From: an uncultured Bacilli bacterium
GTDB taxonomy: Bacteria > Bacillota_I > Bacilli_A > RF39 > UBA660
Length of the DNA: 5,731 bases
Assembly (NCBI GenBank): GCA_944358685.1
Contig: CALVRQ010000089.1
Location: forward strand, 1 to 5,731
Direction: 5' to 3'
Of the stretch, positions 4,134 through 5,731 are shown in pieces (position 1 is the first letter of the stretch; the number at the start of each line of letters is the position of its first letter). Below the pieces are notes generated by a model, which saw only the letters and a list, made by a program, of their open reading frames with translations, did no database searches and was not told the origin of the DNA. The position numbers and the translations under genes are program-made.

Positions 4134-5731
4134 TTAACTATTATTTTCAAATTTATACTTAATTTTTTCCATTAATTTTGAATTTCTCACATACTCATGA
4201 TTATTTTGCACACTTAAAGCAAAAGCTTCAGGCTCACCAATTATAATTAATTTCTTCTTAGCCCTTGTCACCCCAGTATAAACTAATTTTTTATAAAGCA
4301 TTCGCCTATAAGAATGTGCCATCGGCATAATAACCATTTCAAATTCACTACCCTGACTTTTATGAATACTAATAATAAACCCATGTTTTATTTTAGAAAA
4401 ATCTTTAGGTGTATATTTAACTAAATTCCCATCAAAATCAACATAAATTTCATCTTTTTTGCTCTTACTAGTATTTCCATATTTAATATACTTTATTACT
4501 CCGATATCACCATTAAATACATTTTCATCCGGCATATTCACAAGCTGTAAGATTTTATCGTTTTCTCTAAAAATAATATTACCAGATTTAATTTCTCTCT
4601 TTTCCGGTGTTTTAGGATTAAAAACATCTTGAAGTTCCTTATTTAAAGTATCAATACCATTTTCCCCTTTATACATTGGAGCCAGTATCTGCATTCGTTT
4701 ATAATCATACCCTTTTTCAATAACTTTTTCACATAAATTCATTAAATTGTGTTTAATATGGTTAGCCGAACACTTTAAAAATGTATAATCGCTATATGAA
4801 TTTAAAAAATTTTCACTCAAATTTCCATCTTTAATTTCATAAGCAAGCGAAATAATATATGAATTTTCATCTTGTCTATATAAATGCTTTAAATGAACTA
4901 CATCAACTACTTCACTACATATTAAATCTTTAAGTAAATTGCCAGGTCCCACACTTGGTAACTGATCATAATCACCAACTAAAATGAGTTTTACATTTCT
5001 TTTTAAGCCCTTTAATAAACTATCAAATAAATTAATATCTATCATGCTGACCTCATCAACAATTACTAATTCCACATCCGATTTATTGTCTTCATTAACC
5101 ATGAATTCCAAAGTATCTTTATTCCATTTTAAAAATCTATGAATTGTTGAAGCTGGTAAATATGTCGATTCACTCATTCGTTTACTAGCTCGTCCAGTCG
5201 GCGCCAGTAATGCCAATCGTTCAGTAAATTCATCATAATCTAATTTATTCAAATGTTGATAAAGTTCCGTAATTGCCTTAATAATTGTTGTCTTACCAGT
5301 GCCAGGTCCGCCAGTAATAATAAGAATATTATTTTCTAAGGCTTTTTTTATCGCCTTTTTTTGTTCATCATTATATTCAATATTATTTATCTTTTGTAAT
5401 TCATCTAATAATGAATTTAAATTCTTATACTTTTTATTTGGTTTAGTTGCCATATCGTAAATTCTTTCACTAATATTAGCTTCTGCATTCCAAATTTCCT
5501 CTAGATAATAATCTTCTCCATCTATAACGATATAATCCGCATCTTCTAATTCTTTAAAAACTTCATCATAATTATCATACGAAGTATCTAAAAACTTATT
5601 TACGCTACCAATAATTTCCTCTTTACTTAAATAACTATCACCATTTTGATATATAAGTTTTTTCATAACATACAAAGTGGCCGCTTTTACTCTCCTATCG
5701 TCATCTAAAGCCATATCCAAAACCTTAGCTG
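4134..5731 (-). CDS. recD2: RecD2-type superfamily 1 DNA helicase, C-terminal 531 residues (5' end outside window)
   Basis: This is an ATP-driven 5'-3' DNA helicase of the RecD/TraA group, acting in replication-fork repair; RecD2 works without RecBC. Numbering from the first whole visible codon, the helicase motifs are as follows. Walker A GGPGTGKTT is at 140-148 (motif I) and LLAPTGRASKRM at 174-185 (Ia), followed by STIHRFLKW. Walker B VIVDEVSMID is at 222-231 (II) and LVGDYDQLPSVGPG at 250-263 (III). LYRQDENS is at 283-290 (IV), GFIISIHKSQGSEF at 450-463 (V) and YTGVTRAKKKLIIIG at 484-498 (VI). The N-terminal 130 residues hold the helical region preceding the motor. The frame is open to the right edge, and the usual family length (about 740-800 residues) implies that 200 or more N-terminal residues, including the helix-hairpin-helix part, lie outside. 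A TTG at 5718-5720 is an internal Leu, not a start. It is probably cotranscribed with the 53-aa gene. Confidence 0.95.
   Translation of the reverse strand, partial: AKVLDMALDDDRRVKAATLYVMKKLIYQNGDSYLSKEEIIGSVNKFLDTSYDNYDEVFKELEDADYIVIDGEDYYLEEIWNAEANISERIYDMATKPNKKYKNLNSLLDELQKINNIEYNDEQKKAIKKALENNILIITGGPGTGKTTIIKAITELYQHLNKLDYDEFTERLALLAPTGRASKRMSESTYLPASTIHRFLKWNKDTLEFMVNEDNKSDVELVIVDEVSMIDINLFDSLLKGLKRNVKLILVGDYDQLPSVGPGNLLKDLICSEVVDVVHLKHLYRQDENSYIISLAYEIKDGNLSENFLNSYSDYTFLKCSANHIKHNLMNLCEKVIEKGYDYKRMQILAPMYKGENGIDTLNKELQDVFNPKTPEKREIKSGNIIFRENDKILQLVNMPDENVFNGDIGVIKYIKYGNTSKSKKDEIYVDFDGNLVKYTPKDFSKIKHGFIISIHKSQGSEFEMVIMPMAHSYRRMLYKKLVYTGVTRAKKKLIIIGEPEAFALSVQNNHEYVRNSKLMEKIKYKFENNS

Noticed and set aside
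5718..5720. TTG as a start codon for the recD2 gene
   Set aside because: The frame is open to the window edge, the region before the motor is clearly continued, and the family is about 200 residues longer; it is an internal Leu codon.
1..5731. A multi-gene defence or other novel system
   Set aside because: Looked for on both strands. RecD2 and Fhs are standard housekeeping proteins, and no nuclease, reverse transcriptase, toxin-antitoxin pair, transposase or integrase is present. The unknown genes are isolated, not clustered as a system.

Overview
The window is AT-rich throughout. It has strong Shine-Dalgarno sequences, AT-rich intergenic gaps, Rho-independent hairpins and one perfect sigma-A promoter. 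This points to a low-GC Gram-positive bacterium (Bacillota or a Mycoplasmatota-like relative). Genus cannot be resolved from this sequence. Tryptophan is encoded by TGG in the genes read here, so nothing suggests an altered genetic code.

Layout. (1) Positions 1-629 hold the 3' end of a membrane-protein gene and a complete 65-residue two-helix membrane protein, both on +. They are followed by a terminator and a stretch of 10-bp periodic repeats. (2) Positions 629-673 are the 3' half of an elongator tRNA-Met(CAT), starting in the anticodon loop and ending in CCA. It has no 5' half but is followed by a good terminator. This is the signature of an attachment site at the distal end of an element integrated in a tRNA gene. 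The polarity implies that the element lies to the left (1 to about 629, continuing outside the window) and the host chromosome to the right. (3) Positions 735-3199 on - hold a short-chain dehydrogenase/reductase gene, then fhs (formate-tetrahydrofolate ligase) 32 bp downstream. (4) Positions 3245-3890 on + hold an unrecognised 193-residue protein behind a perfect TTGACA-N17-TATAAT promoter. (5) Positions 3913-5731 on - hold the C-terminal two thirds of a RecD2-type DNA helicase, running in from the right edge. A 53-residue methionine-rich small protein with an internal duplication follows it. One bidirectional terminator separates this unit from the converging orphan gene.

How the genes relate. 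fhs makes 10-formyl-tetrahydrofolate for purine synthesis and initiator-tRNA formylation. RecD2 is a replication/repair helicase. The two are housekeeping genes with no visible functional tie. The SDR, the 193-residue protein and the 53-residue protein have no assignable substrate or role. I see no defence system, CRISPR array, transposase or integrase here. The most notable points are the tRNA-Met att remnant with adjacent 10-bp periodic repeats, the orphan gene with a consensus promoter, and the small duplicated protein next to recD2.
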